The notes: generated from the letters alone by a model not told the origin. 64,000 bases of DNA from Thalassomonas sp. RHCl1 (GCF_947387555.1 NZ_CANDNZ010000012.1:1-64000), one strand, 5' to 3'. Counted from the first letter of the stretch, positions 36,316-45,528 are shown. A program made the numbers and translations.

Positions 36316-37614
36316 TTAAGCTTTACCAGTAACCCTCTCACCCAGCACATGAGTGGCACAAACATTACGCTCATCACCTAACATACTCAGGACAAAGAGT
36401 TTTTCATGTAGAGTTTTACATTGCTTGATACGGCGATCCATCAATGGCGTGGCGTTATAGTCAAGCACAATGAAATCGGCTTCTTTACCCGGCGCTAAAT
36501 TACCGATTTTATCTTCTAAGTCCAGCGCCACCGCGCCCCCTAAGGTAGAAAGATAGAAAGATTTAAACGGCGTTAATTTCTCTCCTCTAAGCTGCTGAAT
36601 TTTATAGGCTTCATTCAGGCTGCGCAGGATAGAAAAGCTGGTGCCGGCGCCGACATCTGTACCCATACCGACATTGACATCATATTCTTCTGCCTGCTTT
36701 AAGTTAAACAAGCCGCTGCCGAGGAATAAATTGGAGGTCGGACAAAAGGCGATAGCCGAGCCGGTATCGCTTAAGCGCTGGCATTCTTCATCATGCAGGT
36801 GTACGCCATGGGCAAAAACACTGCGGCGGCCAAGTAAGTTACTTTGATCGTACACATCCAGATAACCGTCATTTTCCGGAAACAACGCCTGTACCCACTC
36901 GATTTCTTTTTTGTTTTCACAAAGGTGGGTATGCATATAAACATCCGGATACAGGGAAAGTAATTCCCCGGCTTTATCCAGTTGCTCCCGGGTACTGGTG
37001 GGGGCAAACCTTGGTGTCACCGCGTATTGCAGGCGATCGGTATTGTGCCATTTTTCAATTAACGCCTTACTGTCGGTAAAACCGGTTTCGGCAGTATCGG
37101 TTAAAAAGTCAGGACAGTTTCTGTCCATCAGCACTTTACCGCAGATCATGCGCAGTTTTTTCTGCTGCGCCACGGTGAAAAAGGCATCTACGGAAGCCTT
37201 GTGCACGGTACCAAAGACCAGGGCGGTGGTGGTACCGGCATCGAGTAGTTGATCCAGGAAAAACTCGGCCACATCTTTAGCGTAGGCTTCATCTTCAAAG
37301 CGCCTTTCTGCCGGGAAGGTATAATTTTCCAGCCATTCAAGCAGCTGCTCGCCATATGAAGCGATCATTTCCGTTTGCGGGTAATGGATATGGGTATCAA
37401 TAAAACCCGGCATGATCAGGCCGTTTTGATAATGGGTCACTTCAATATCGCCCGGTAAAGTCGCTAGCAGCTTTGATGCCTCCCCCAGCTGTTTTACCTT
37501 GCCGTCTTCAATCACCAACAAACCGTCGGCAAAGTGCTGGTAACTTTGCTCCAGTTCCACTTTGGCGGGGTCCGCCAGGAAGTGCAAGATTTCACCACGA
37601 TAAACTTTTAACAT
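36316..37614 (-). CDS. guaD: guanine deaminase
   Basis: This 432-residue zinc amidohydrolase converts guanine to xanthine. The ligands are seen in GFIDTHIHYPQTEM, MHTHLCENKKEIEWV, FAHGVHLHDEEC and GTDVGAGTSFS, all as in bacterial GuaD. The length is normal. It feeds xanthine to the XdhABC enzyme encoded further upstream on the same strand. The 138-bp gap before it contains an inverted pair ATATAACC/GGTTATAT (37686-37693 and 37717-37724). Confidence 0.96.
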   Translation of the reverse strand: MLKVYRGEILHFLADPAKVELEQSYQHFADGLLVIEDGKVKQLGEASKLLATLPGDIEVTHYQNGLIMPGFIDTHIHYPQTEMIASYGEQLLEWLENYTFPAERRFEDEAYAKDVAEFFLDQLLDAGTTTALVFGTVHKASVDAFFTVAQQKKLRMICGKVLMDRNCPDFLTDTAETGFTDSKALIEKWHNTDRLQYAVTPRFAPTSTREQLDKAGELLSLYPDVYMHTHLCENKKEIEWVQALFPENDGYLDVYDQSNLLGRRSVFAHGVHLHDEECQRLSDTGSAIAFCPTSNLFLGSGLFNLKQAEEYDVNVGMGTDVGAGTSFSILRSLNEAYKIQQLRGEKLTPFKSFYLSTLGGAVALDLEDKIGNLAPGKEADFIVLDYNATPLMDRRIKQCKTLHEKLFVLSMLGDERNVCATHVLGERVTGKA

Positions 37615-37752
37615 AACACTTTATTCTCTATAAGATCGTCACCCCGGCGCGTGCCTTAATTTTTGGATGAAGATAGAATTATTCAATATAACCGGGCCGG
37701 ATGTCCTATCAGCACAGGTTATATCACCTCAACTTCTTTACGCTTTACTCAA

Positions 37753-38253
37753 TCATTTTTGCGTTGCTATTATTTTACTGCCATCGAGTTCAACCACATC
37801 GCAGTTGTCCCCTTCTCCGCCCCGGTCAACCACCAAGAAATCGCTTTGCTGGTGCAATGCCAGACAATAGTGATGCCAGGTGCCGGCATGGTAATTGACT
37901 CCCTGGTTGCTTTGGGCGATAAAGACCTCTATGGCGCTTAAATCTAAGTCACCTTTGGGAGCGACCACCACTAAATAAGGTTCATTGCCCAGGGGAATAA
38001 AGGCCTGGCTCGACAGCGGATGACGCTCCATCATTTTAATCGCGATCGGTTGCGCCAAAGGGGTCGAGCGAAAAATATTGATCAGGGTCCGGCCGTTATT
38101 TTTTTCAACATCCACGGTGGCCAAATCATGATAACGCTCGGTAAAGCCGTCATTGATGGTAAAATGCTGCCTGTTCTCATCCACTTCAATCACATCACCA
38201 AAGGGGGCAAAGGCTTCACTGGTTAAGATCTTAGGCACGATTTGTTCAGTCAT
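37753..38253 (-). CDS. allA: ureidoglycolate lyase
   Basis: This 166-residue protein releases urea from ureidoglycolate, giving glyoxylate. The AllA motifs are seen: FGDVIEVDE, FTERYHDLA, ERHPLSSQAFIPLGN, VNYHAGTWHHYCLAL and VVDRGGEGDNCDV. The ATG at 38253 agrees with the family N-terminus; the longer frame starts at a GTG overlapping the uraH stop. It is in tight tandem with uraH, uraD and alc, forming the allantoin branch of the island. Confidence 0.95.
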   Translation of the reverse strand: MTEQIVPKILTSEAFAPFGDVIEVDENRQHFTINDGFTERYHDLATVDVEKNNGRTLINIFRSTPLAQPIAIKMMERHPLSSQAFIPLGNEPYLVVVAPKGDLDLSAIEVFIAQSNQGVNYHAGTWHHYCLALHQQSDFLVVDRGGEGDNCDVVELDGSKIIATQK

Positions 38254-38282
38254 ATTATTCAACTCAGCTGTTGCTATTACCA

Positions 38283-38624
38283 CTAACTACCGCGGTAGGT
38301 AGAGTAACCATAAGCCGTCAACAATAACGGAATATGATAGTGATCGCCGCCGGCGCTTAATTCAAAAACAATATCAACATAAGGATAAAAACCTTTATCC
38401 CCCATGCGCTCGAAATAAGCGTTAGTATCAAAATGCATACGGTAAATACCGGCATCCAGAATACGATCATCGGCCAATAACCCGGCAATACGGCCGTCAT
38501 CGTTGGTAATACCGCTGGCAAGCTGTTGCCAGCCTTCAGCTGTTTGCTGATATAAAGTGATCGGGATCTCTGCCCCCGGCTTGCCGCGGGTGGTATCTAA
38601 AACATGGGTGGTAATTTGACTCAT
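38283..38624 (-). CDS. uraH: 5-hydroxyisourate hydrolase (transthyretin-like)
   Basis: This 113-residue protein hydrolyses 5-hydroxyisourate to OHCU. It shows the start motif HVLDTTRGKPG with the active-site His and the C-terminal signature YSTYRGS that defines the enzyme against true transthyretins. The gene lies 10 bp after uraD, and its stop overlaps the allA leader region. Confidence 0.97.
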   Translation of the reverse strand: MSQITTHVLDTTRGKPGAEIPITLYQQTAEGWQQLASGITNDDGRIAGLLADDRILDAGIYRMHFDTNAYFERMGDKGFYPYVDIVFELSAGGDHYHIPLLLTAYGYSTYRGS

Positions 38625-38634
38625 AGTGATTTCC

Positions 38635-39144
38635 CTAAACTTTATCTAAACATTTATCTAAGCGAAGATGAAAAATTTTTCGCTGCTCTTCAGCGGCATT
38701 AACTAATTCCTGTGCCCTGTCATTGGGCAGGCGCGCCTGTAATAACGCCAGCATTTGCTCCGCACTTTTGCCGGTGGCACAGACAATAAAAATAAAGCCA
38801 AACTTGGTTTCATAATCGCTGTTGCCTTTAGCAAGGTCGTTTAGTACCTGCTCGGACGCGACATTGACCGCACTTTGCTCGCCGCTGGCCAGGGCCTTGG
38901 TATTGGCGTATTTGGCCCTGAGGCTGTTGACGTCACCGATTTTCGGATGGCCTTCGAAGGCTTCAAGATAATCGCTTTCACTCAAGCCTTGCCAATGCTG
39001 ATCCGCCGCCTGGTATAACGCCGCTTCATCTGCAAACGGCCGGCTTTGCACCATAGCCTTGACCCAGGTACTTGCGGTGCAACACTGCATAAACGCATGG
39101 CTGGCATCACTTTCGGGCAACAAATTTAATTCTTGTAAAGTCAC
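38635..39144 (-). CDS. uraD: OHCU decarboxylase
   Basis: This 169-residue protein decarboxylates 2-oxo-4-hydroxy-4-carboxy-5-ureidoimidazoline to S-allantoin. Motifs are FEGHPKIGDVNSLRAKYA with the catalytic His-Pro, and ETKFGFIFIVCATGKSAEQML. The start codon is GTG, with AGGAGC upstream. It precedes uraH directly and completes a three-enzyme urate-to-allantoin set with PuuD. Confidence 0.96.
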   Translation of the reverse strand: MTLQELNLLPESDASHAFMQCCTASTWVKAMVQSRPFADEAALYQAADQHWQGLSESDYLEAFEGHPKIGDVNSLRAKYANTKALASGEQSAVNVASEQVLNDLAKGNSDYETKFGFIFIVCATGKSAEQMLALLQARLPNDRAQELVNAAEEQRKIFHLRLDKCLDKV

Positions 39145-39181
39145 TTAACTGCTCCTGTTGGTCCTGCTCATTGTTGCCCGG

Positions 39182-40213
39182 TTACTTATCGACGCGGTGG
39201 CCAAATACCCGCATCCGGCTGACACCGCCGTCGGGGAATATATTTAGGCGCACATGGGTAAAGGCCTGGGCCTTATCCGCAACGATTTCTTTTAAAAACA
39301 GGTGCTCACGGTGGGCATATAGCTTGGTTTTTTCTATAATCGGCTGCCAGTTGACGTTTTCACCCGAGGTGAAATCATCGCTGTCAGAAACCGTTCCTTC
39401 GAGGGTAAAATGATCCGGGAAATTGCCTTTAAAGTGATGGGTATCGACGATCACCTTTTGCACATTGCCTTTTGCCGCCAGCTTGATAATCGACCAGTCG
39501 GGACCGGGATCACGGCGGCGTTTGGTTTCCCAGCCATCGCCCATGTCCTTGCCGCGTCCCGGCATGATCAAATTATTTTTATCGCTGAAAAACATATCAC
39601 TGACCAAAAGCGCTTTACCGCCGTTTTTAATGTAGGCCAGATCGATTAATTCGCCGTCAACAAACTCGTTCCAGTTTACTTGTGCTTCACCGTAAACCCT
39701 GAAACGGGCAACACCGCCATCGGGGAAAATATTTAAACGCACATGGGTCCAGGCGGTATTGGCGGTTGCACTTGGCTCGATTTCAAAGAAATTCTGGCTA
39801 TGAGCATCTACCGGGCTTTGAGATAAAATGGTCTGCCACTGAGTTGACGCATCCGGCTGCCCCTCACTGACACACGCTTCTACGGAAACCGTTTGCGGGG
39901 CATTGCCCCTGAAGAAGTTAGTATCGACATCCAGGCCATAAATAACACCCGGGATACCTAAACGAATAATACACCAGTCGTACTCCCTGCCGTTATCACG
40001 GCCGTAACTGCGGCGGGATTCCCAGCCGTCCATCCATTTGCCGCGCTCTGTATATTTATCGTCAATAAAAATGCCGCGCCCGGGTTTTAACAGATTTTCC
40101 ATTTCGGCAAAAAAATCATCGCTGCAGGCCAGGGTTTCACCGCCGATACGCTCGCTGGCAAGATCAACATAATGAGTATTGTAATGCTGGGTTAACTCTT
40201 CATTTTTAGTCAT
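39182..40213 (-). CDS. alc: allantoicase
   Basis: This 343-residue protein hydrolyses allantoate to ureidoglycolate and urea. The two-repeat jelly-roll structure is visible as paired blocks: GWESRRSYGRDNGREYDWCIIRLG and GWETKRRRDPGPDWSIIKLA, each followed by a VRLNIFPDGGV(A/S)R motif. It is intact and lies just downstream, on the minus strand, of a deleted allantoinase gene, so its substrate must come from another allantoinase or from allantoate uptake. Confidence 0.96.
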   Translation of the reverse strand: MTKNEELTQHYNTHYVDLASERIGGETLACSDDFFAEMENLLKPGRGIFIDDKYTERGKWMDGWESRRSYGRDNGREYDWCIIRLGIPGVIYGLDVDTNFFRGNAPQTVSVEACVSEGQPDASTQWQTILSQSPVDAHSQNFFEIEPSATANTAWTHVRLNIFPDGGVARFRVYGEAQVNWNEFVDGELIDLAYIKNGGKALLVSDMFFSDKNNLIMPGRGKDMGDGWETKRRRDPGPDWSIIKLAAKGNVQKVIVDTHHFKGNFPDHFTLEGTVSDSDDFTSGENVNWQPIIEKTKLYAHREHLFLKEIVADKAQAFTHVRLNIFPDGGVSRMRVFGHRVDK

Positions 40214-40296
40214 TATTTATTTCCATTTTCTCAATTAATTGCTGCCCCTGCCTGCATAAAAGCCAAAGGCTGTTTCTTTGTTTTTATCCGCCTGGG

Positions 40297-40500
40297 TTAT
40301 TTAAGCAGCGGACCCCCAACAGGGGCTGCGACAAATTCATCATCGCGGTAGACCCGCTGGGCGCGGACACAGGTTTTCTCCACCCGGCCAAGCACGGTCT
40401 TTCCTTCATATCCTGAAAAGTCATTTTATTTATGGTGACCGGGATACAATTTAACGACATAGCTACCAAAGTAGTGATGCCGCCTGCCGCGCCTGTTGAG
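40297..40500 (-). pseudogene. allantoinase relic with a large internal deletion
   Basis: Two non-adjacent pieces of an AllB/PucH-type allantoinase are joined here. Reading from 40500, frame one gives STGAAGGITTLVAMSLN followed by CIPVTIN, matching the N-terminal third of the enzyme (GGITT...MPLN). After about 70 bases a different frame gives SGYEGKTVLGRVEKTCVRA, continuing to VGGPLLK and a TAA at 40297-40299, matching the extreme C-terminus. About 320 residues, including the metal ligands, are missing, and the frame shifts at the junction. The 5' end is cut off directly after the xdhC stop codon. It cannot encode a working enzyme. Confidence 0.85.
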
Positions 40501-40502
40501 TC

Positions 40503-41426
40503 TTAGCTGTTACCTTTATCATCTTCAACCAAGAGCAACTGCTTTAGCTCTTTCCAATGTACTCCCTGCTGGGAAGAGGCTTTTTTCGCTGGAGGTGCTT
40601 TTTCGGCTTTAGCTCCCGAGTTTTGTTGCTCGATATTTTCCTGGCTCTTTTGATGGTAAAGACCAATCACCTCAGCCGCGATCGACACCGCCACCTCCAT
40701 CGGGGTTTTACCCGGCACGGCGCTCAAGCCTATCGGGCAATTCATGCGGGCAACCAGTTGCTCATCGATTTCCCTGTGCTTAAACCTTTGCTGGAACCTG
40801 CGCCATTTGGTATCTGAAGCGATCAGGCCCAGGTAACGAAAGTCTTGCCGCGCCAAAACCGACTGGCACAGTTCAAAATCCAGCTGGTGGTTATGGGTCA
40901 TCACTATGTAATAACTGTTGGCGGGCATAGCGGCAATTTCATCACAGGGGAATTCGCTCACTACCTGACTGACATTATGATATTGCTGCATTTCACTCGC
41001 GGGAGGGAATTCCTGCTCACGACTGTCCACCCAATGTACTTTGCACGGCAAACCAGCAAGTATTTTCACCAGCGCCTTGCCGACATGACCGGCGCCAAAG
41101 AGCATGATATTGACCGTACTGGCGGCAAAGTATTCAAATAGAACACTGGCGGTGCCGCCGCAGCACTGCCCGAGATGTGTGCCGAGCTGAAAATGCTCTA
41201 ATTGCTGAGTTTCCTCACCGCTGGCCAACATTTTATGGGCATGAGCTATGGTTTTATGCTCTAAATGACCGCCGCCAATGGTGTCGTAAATATTATCGGC
41301 GGTGATCACCATTTTCGTGCCGCTGTTACGCGGCGTCGAGCCCGAGACCCCAACCAGGGTGACCAGCACATAAGCTTCACCCTGCTGATTTAACTGATGC
41401 AGGGCATTCACCCAGTTGGTATTCAT
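40503..41426 (-). CDS. xdhC: xanthine dehydrogenase accessory protein XdhC
   Basis: This 307-residue chaperone inserts sulfurated molybdenum cofactor into xanthine dehydrogenase. An N-terminal XdhC/CoxI domain (TLVGVSGSTPRNSGTKMVI, DTIGGGHLE) is followed by a Rossmann domain (MLFGAGHVGKALVKILAGL). The C-terminal 40 residues are charged, Gln/Lys-rich and end abruptly just before the allantoinase relic. It starts 4 bp after xdhB. Confidence 0.95.
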   Translation of the reverse strand: MNTNWVNALHQLNQQGEAYVLVTLVGVSGSTPRNSGTKMVITADNIYDTIGGGHLEHKTIAHAHKMLASGEETQQLEHFQLGTHLGQCCGGTASVLFEYFAASTVNIMLFGAGHVGKALVKILAGLPCKVHWVDSREQEFPPASEMQQYHNVSQVVSEFPCDEIAAMPANSYYIVMTHNHQLDFELCQSVLARQDFRYLGLIASDTKWRRFQQRFKHREIDEQLVARMNCPIGLSAVPGKTPMEVAVSIAAEVIGLYHQKSQENIEQQNSGAKAEKAPPAKKASSQQGVHWKELKQLLLVEDDKGNS

Positions 41427-41429
41427 GGC

Positions 41430-43811
41430 TTAGTCCCCGCTCTTATCAAGTGCGGCTTGTTGCATATCCTGCACCGCCCACAGCACTTTTTCCGGGGTCG
41501 CCGGGGTATTTAGCTTAGGACTGACTTTGTAATCGGCAACACTGGCAACGGCATCTTTAATCGCCGACCAGACACTGATCCCGAGCATAAACGGCGGCTC
41601 GCCAACGGCTTTAGAGTTGTAAACCGTATGCTCTTTGTTGGGATCGTCTGGCAATAACGCGACATTAAAATCTACCGGTGCATCGCTGATGGCGGGGATT
41701 TTATAGGTCGCCGGGTTATTGCTGAGCAAACGGCCCTTGTCGTTCCACATCAGCTCTTCCGTGGTTAACCAGCCCATGCCCTGGATAAAGGCCCCTTCAA
41801 TTTGGCCGATATCAATACTGGGGTTTAACGACTTGCCGACATCATGCAAAATATCGGCGCGCAGCAGTTTGTATTCGCCGGTCAGGGTATCGATCAACAC
41901 CTCAGAAACCGCGGCACCGTTGGCGTAATAGAAAAACGGCCGGCCTTTGGCGGTTTCACGGTCAAAGTGAATTTTAGGGGTTTTATAATAGCCGGTAGAA
42001 GATAAAGATACCCGGTTCATATAGGCCAGCTGGATCAGCTCGGCAAAGGCCATGGTCTTCTTGCCGACTTCTGCGCCGATATGCACCTGGTTATCGGCAA
42101 ATACCACCTGTTCTTCTTTAACATTGAAATGTTCGGCGGCAAAGTCCACCAAACGTTTTTTCAAGGTGATGGCGGCATTTTGCGCCGCTTTACCGTTTAA
42201 GTCGGTACCGGATGACGCTGCCGTCGGCGAGGTATTAGGCACCTTATCGGTTCGGGTTGCCGATACCCCTATGGTATCAACGTCCACCTGGAATTCTTCG
42301 GCAACAATTTGCGCCACCTTAGTAAACAGCCCCTGCCCCATTTCGGTACCGCCATGGTTTAAATGGATAGTACCGTCGGTGTAGATATGCACCAGGGCAC
42401 CAGCCTGGTTAAGGTGCTGCACGGTAAAGGAAATACCGAATTTTACCGGCGTCAGGGCAATACCTTTTTTCAGTATGGTATTTTCCTTGTTAAATTCGCT
42501 GATTTGCTTGCGGCGGGCCTGGTAGTCGCTGCTTTGCTCCAGGGAGTCGATCAGCTTATCCAGGTTATTGTGTTCAACCGTCTGGTGATAATGGGTGATG
42601 TTACGCTCGCCATGGCCGTAAAGGTTGATTTTACGGATTTCCAGCGGATCTTTACCTAAGTGACGGGCAATATCGTCCATCACCATTTCTATGGTCATCA
42701 TGCCCTGCGGGCCGCCAAAACCACGGTAGGCGGTATGAGAAACGGTATTGGTTTTACAACGGTTACCGGTCACCGTGGCATTATCTAAATAATAGGCATT
42801 ATCGGAATGGAACATGGCCCGGTCGACAATAGCATCGGAAAGATCCGGGGAATAACCGCAATTGCCGTTCACGGTAATATCTATGCCCTGGATACGGCCA
42901 CTGTCATCAAAACCGACCTGATAATTGTTTTCAAAAGGATGGCGTTTACCGGTTAAGCACATGTCGTCGCTGCGGCTTAATTTCATTTTTACCGGCAATT
43001 GGCACTTATTCGCCAGCAAGGCGGCGATACACGCCCAAGGGGCTGCCTGGGTTTCTTTACCACCGAAACCGCCCCCCATGCGCCGGGTATCAACGGTGAT
43101 TTTGTTAAGGGGGACATCCAAAACTTCCGCCACCAGCTTTTGTACTTCACTGGGATGCTGGGAAGAGGAAAATATCGTCATGCCGCCATCTTCTGTCGGC
43201 TCGGCAGTAGATACCTGGCCTTCAAGATAAAAGTGCTCCTGACCGCCAACACTGATCTCGCCGCTTAACACATGTGGTGCCGAGTCGATGGCCGCTGCCG
43301 AATCTCCTCTTTGCATGGTAAAAGGCGGACGAACAAAATGTTGTTTTGCCAGGGCCTCTTTTACCGTGAGTACCGGCTCTAATTCTTCATATTCTACTTT
43401 GGCAAGCAAGGCCGCTTTACGCGCCAGATCATGGCTGGTGGCGGCTACCGCAAATAACGGCTGGCCCAGGTATTCTACTTCGTCTAATGCCAGCACGGGA
43501 TCGCCGGGGAAAACAGGCCCGATATCGACATGGCCGGGCACATCTTTAACGGTGATCACCGCTTTGACCCCTTCGGCGGCCTTAACCGCGCTTAAATCCA
43601 TGCTTTTAATGCGGGCGCGGGCAAACTGGCTTTGCCCTACCGCAGCGTGTAACTGGCCGCGCAATTCCGGCCTGTCGTCAATATAGACCGCTTCGCCGGA
43701 TACATGTTTATCGGCGCTTTCATGTTTTTTGCTGCGGCCAACGCCGCCCATGCCGGGGTCCTGAATACTTTCCCGGGCGCTTTGTTGCTCAACTTTTTTA
43801 AGACTACGCAT
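41430..43811 (-). CDS. xdhB: xanthine dehydrogenase, molybdopterin-binding subunit
   Basis: This 793-residue large subunit carries the molybdenum centre, which oxidises hypoxanthine and xanthine to urate. Visible are GGQEHFYLEGQ, RRMGGGFGGKE (Moco contact), CLTGKRHPF, AYRGFGGPQGM with the substrate Arg, and the catalytic Glu in SKAVGEPPFMLG near the C-terminus. It overlaps xdhA by 8 bp and precedes xdhC by 4 bp, so the complex is made from one message. Confidence 0.97.
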   Translation of the reverse strand: MRSLKKVEQQSARESIQDPGMGGVGRSKKHESADKHVSGEAVYIDDRPELRGQLHAAVGQSQFARARIKSMDLSAVKAAEGVKAVITVKDVPGHVDIGPVFPGDPVLALDEVEYLGQPLFAVAATSHDLARKAALLAKVEYEELEPVLTVKEALAKQHFVRPPFTMQRGDSAAAIDSAPHVLSGEISVGGQEHFYLEGQVSTAEPTEDGGMTIFSSSQHPSEVQKLVAEVLDVPLNKITVDTRRMGGGFGGKETQAAPWACIAALLANKCQLPVKMKLSRSDDMCLTGKRHPFENNYQVGFDDSGRIQGIDITVNGNCGYSPDLSDAIVDRAMFHSDNAYYLDNATVTGNRCKTNTVSHTAYRGFGGPQGMMTIEMVMDDIARHLGKDPLEIRKINLYGHGERNITHYHQTVEHNNLDKLIDSLEQSSDYQARRKQISEFNKENTILKKGIALTPVKFGISFTVQHLNQAGALVHIYTDGTIHLNHGGTEMGQGLFTKVAQIVAEEFQVDVDTIGVSATRTDKVPNTSPTAASSGTDLNGKAAQNAAITLKKRLVDFAAEHFNVKEEQVVFADNQVHIGAEVGKKTMAFAELIQLAYMNRVSLSSTGYYKTPKIHFDRETAKGRPFFYYANGAAVSEVLIDTLTGEYKLLRADILHDVGKSLNPSIDIGQIEGAFIQGMGWLTTEELMWNDKGRLLSNNPATYKIPAISDAPVDFNVALLPDDPNKEHTVYNSKAVGEPPFMLGISVWSAIKDAVASVADYKVSPKLNTPATPEKVLWAVQDMQQAALDKSGD

Positions 43812-45264
43812 AATTCACTACTCTTGTTTCAACATGGCGGTTTTGCAGCTCAAGAAAACATTTCTGTAAAAGATTCTGCGCTACTGTCATACGGTATTTA
43901 TCGGAGGCGCGGACATCGGACATCGGCTGGAAGTCTTGCGTTAACGCCTGTTTCGCCGCATCTATGCTCGTTTGCGTCCACGGCTGGCCTTTTAAGGCTG
44001 CTTCACAGGCAGCCGCCCTTTGAGGGATCGCGGCCATGCCGCCATAAGCGATAGACACACTTTTTACGCTATCTTGCTCTATTTCGATGGAGATCGCCGC
44101 CAATACCGCGGAGATATCATCATCAATACGCTTAGAAATCTTATACACTTTGCATTCCTGACCGGCTTTAGCCTTGGGAATGGTGATATCCTGGATAAAT
44201 TCAGACTCGGCAAGATCTGTGACCTTATAACCTTTAAAGTAATCTTCCACCGGCATTTCCCGGGTGCTGTTACCGCATCTGAGGGTCATGGTGGCCCCTA
44301 AGGCGATTAACGCCGGCGGCATATCACCGATAGGAGAAGCATTGCCGATATTGCCCCCCAGGGTACCGTTATTGCGGATTTGGGTAGAGCCGATGCGCTC
44401 GATCATCTCGCCAAGCTCAGGATATTGCTGATGCAATAACGGGGTGAACAGACTATAAGGCACGGCCGAGCCGACAATAATACTCTCTTCGGTTTCTCTC
44501 AGGCCGTTAAGCTCTTTGACATTGCCCAGATATACCAGTTTATCTATGGTATTAAGCTGCTGGGTGACACTTAACGCCAAGTCGGTACCGCCGCCAAGCA
44601 AAGTCGCGTTAGGGTGTGCCAATAAGTAATCGGCGAGCTGGTCGATGTTAGTCGGTGAATAAAAATGGTGTCCGGATGCGCTCAGCTGCGCTTCAGACTG
44701 TAAATGGATTTTTTTTAGCTCAGCAACCGTTTGATGGTAATGACGGGCAAAACTGTCGGGAGCGGCATCCGCGCTGGAAGCCATGGCCGCATCAATGATA
44801 GAGCGATAACCGGTACAACGGCATAAATTACCCGCCAAAGCTTCCACTACCTGCGCCCGGTCCGGACTGCTCACCGCTTTATGCAAAGCAAAAGAAGACA
44901 TCACAAAACCCGGGGTACAAAAGCCGCACTGGGAGCCGTGGAAATCGACAATGGCCTGCTGCACCGGATGCAATGCTTCACCTTCTTTTAAGTGTTCCAC
45001 CGTGATCAGTTGCTTGCCGTGCAAACTGCCGACAAATAAAATACAGGCATTGGCGGATTTATAGTTGAGTTCGTTAAACTCCTCTCCCGCCAGCTCGACC
45101 AGCACCACGGTACAGGCGCCGCAGTCGCCGGAGGCACAGCCCTCCTTGGTGCCTGACTGAAAACGTATGTCTCTCAGGTATTGCAGTACGGTTAAATTGG
45201 GATCGATATTTTCCAACATGATGAGTTCATCATTGAGGAGAAAGCGGATTGTGTTGTCTGTCAT
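43804..45264 (-). CDS. xdhA: xanthine dehydrogenase, Fe-S/FAD subunit
   Basis: This 486-residue small subunit has a plant-type [2Fe-2S] site (GCASGDCGACTVVL), the second cluster motifs CGFCTPGFV and GNLCRCTGY, and an FAD-binding domain (LLGGGTDLALSV, GTLGGNIGNASPIGD). It passes electrons from the molybdenum subunit to NAD. It is first in the xdhABC operon. The upstream 400 bp are shared with the divergent deoB gene and contain several palindromes, including TTGAA-N2-TTCAA at 45285-45296. Confidence 0.97.
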   Translation of the reverse strand: MTDNTIRFLLNDELIMLENIDPNLTVLQYLRDIRFQSGTKEGCASGDCGACTVVLVELAGEEFNELNYKSANACILFVGSLHGKQLITVEHLKEGEALHPVQQAIVDFHGSQCGFCTPGFVMSSFALHKAVSSPDRAQVVEALAGNLCRCTGYRSIIDAAMASSADAAPDSFARHYHQTVAELKKIHLQSEAQLSASGHHFYSPTNIDQLADYLLAHPNATLLGGGTDLALSVTQQLNTIDKLVYLGNVKELNGLRETEESIIVGSAVPYSLFTPLLHQQYPELGEMIERIGSTQIRNNGTLGGNIGNASPIGDMPPALIALGATMTLRCGNSTREMPVEDYFKGYKVTDLAESEFIQDITIPKAKAGQECKVYKISKRIDDDISAVLAAISIEIEQDSVKSVSIAYGGMAAIPQRAAACEAALKGQPWTQTSIDAAKQALTQDFQPMSDVRASDKYRMTVAQNLLQKCFLELQNRHVETRVVNYA

Positions 45265-45395
45265 GCTTGATTTCCATCAAATACTTGAAAGTTCAATTAC
45301 TTATTGGCGCTAATGCACACTTTGTTTTATTGACTCATGTTCAAGCTTGCCCGTCTCTAATTTAAGAAAAGCAAAGTTTCACCGAAAGGCAAGTG

Positions 45396-45413
45396 CAGGG
45401 GAAAATTCCCCTG
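45396..45413. promoter_or_regulatory. perfect 18-bp palindrome upstream of xdhA
   Basis: CAGGGGAAAATTCCCCTG is its own reverse complement. It lies about 130 bp upstream of xdhA and 255 bp upstream of deoB, with no T-run, so an operator is more likely than a terminator. Confidence 0.55.
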
Positions 45414-45478
45414 TGCCGTTTTTTAAACTTTTGTCAAGTAATCTCATCTAAAAAATGTCGGGAGATTAATTGTGTGTT

Positions 45479-45528
45479 TATAAGATATTTAAAACTTGAC
45501 AGTTGTGTCAAGTTTTAAATATCTTATA
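45479..45528 (+). promoter_or_regulatory. 50-bp palindrome overlapping the deoB promoter
   Basis: Arms 45479-45501 and 45506-45528 are perfect 23-bp complements around GTTG. The core is TTGACA-N4-TGTCAA. The same TTGACA (45496-45501) is a consensus -35, with TATCTT at 45520-45525 as -10 after 18 bp, so a repressor bound here would block deoB. The core, the promoter spacing and part of the flanks recur at udk. Confidence 0.8.

Noticed and set aside
37686-37724. ATATAACC/GGTTATAT inverted pair as an operator before guaD
   Set aside because: The 8-bp arms are AT-rich and 23 bp apart, with no second copy in the window; chance is a sufficient explanation.
40284-40469. 61-residue minus-strand frame as a small gene
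   Set aside because: It is made of an allantoinase fragment running out of frame into the C-terminal piece; the relic explains it.
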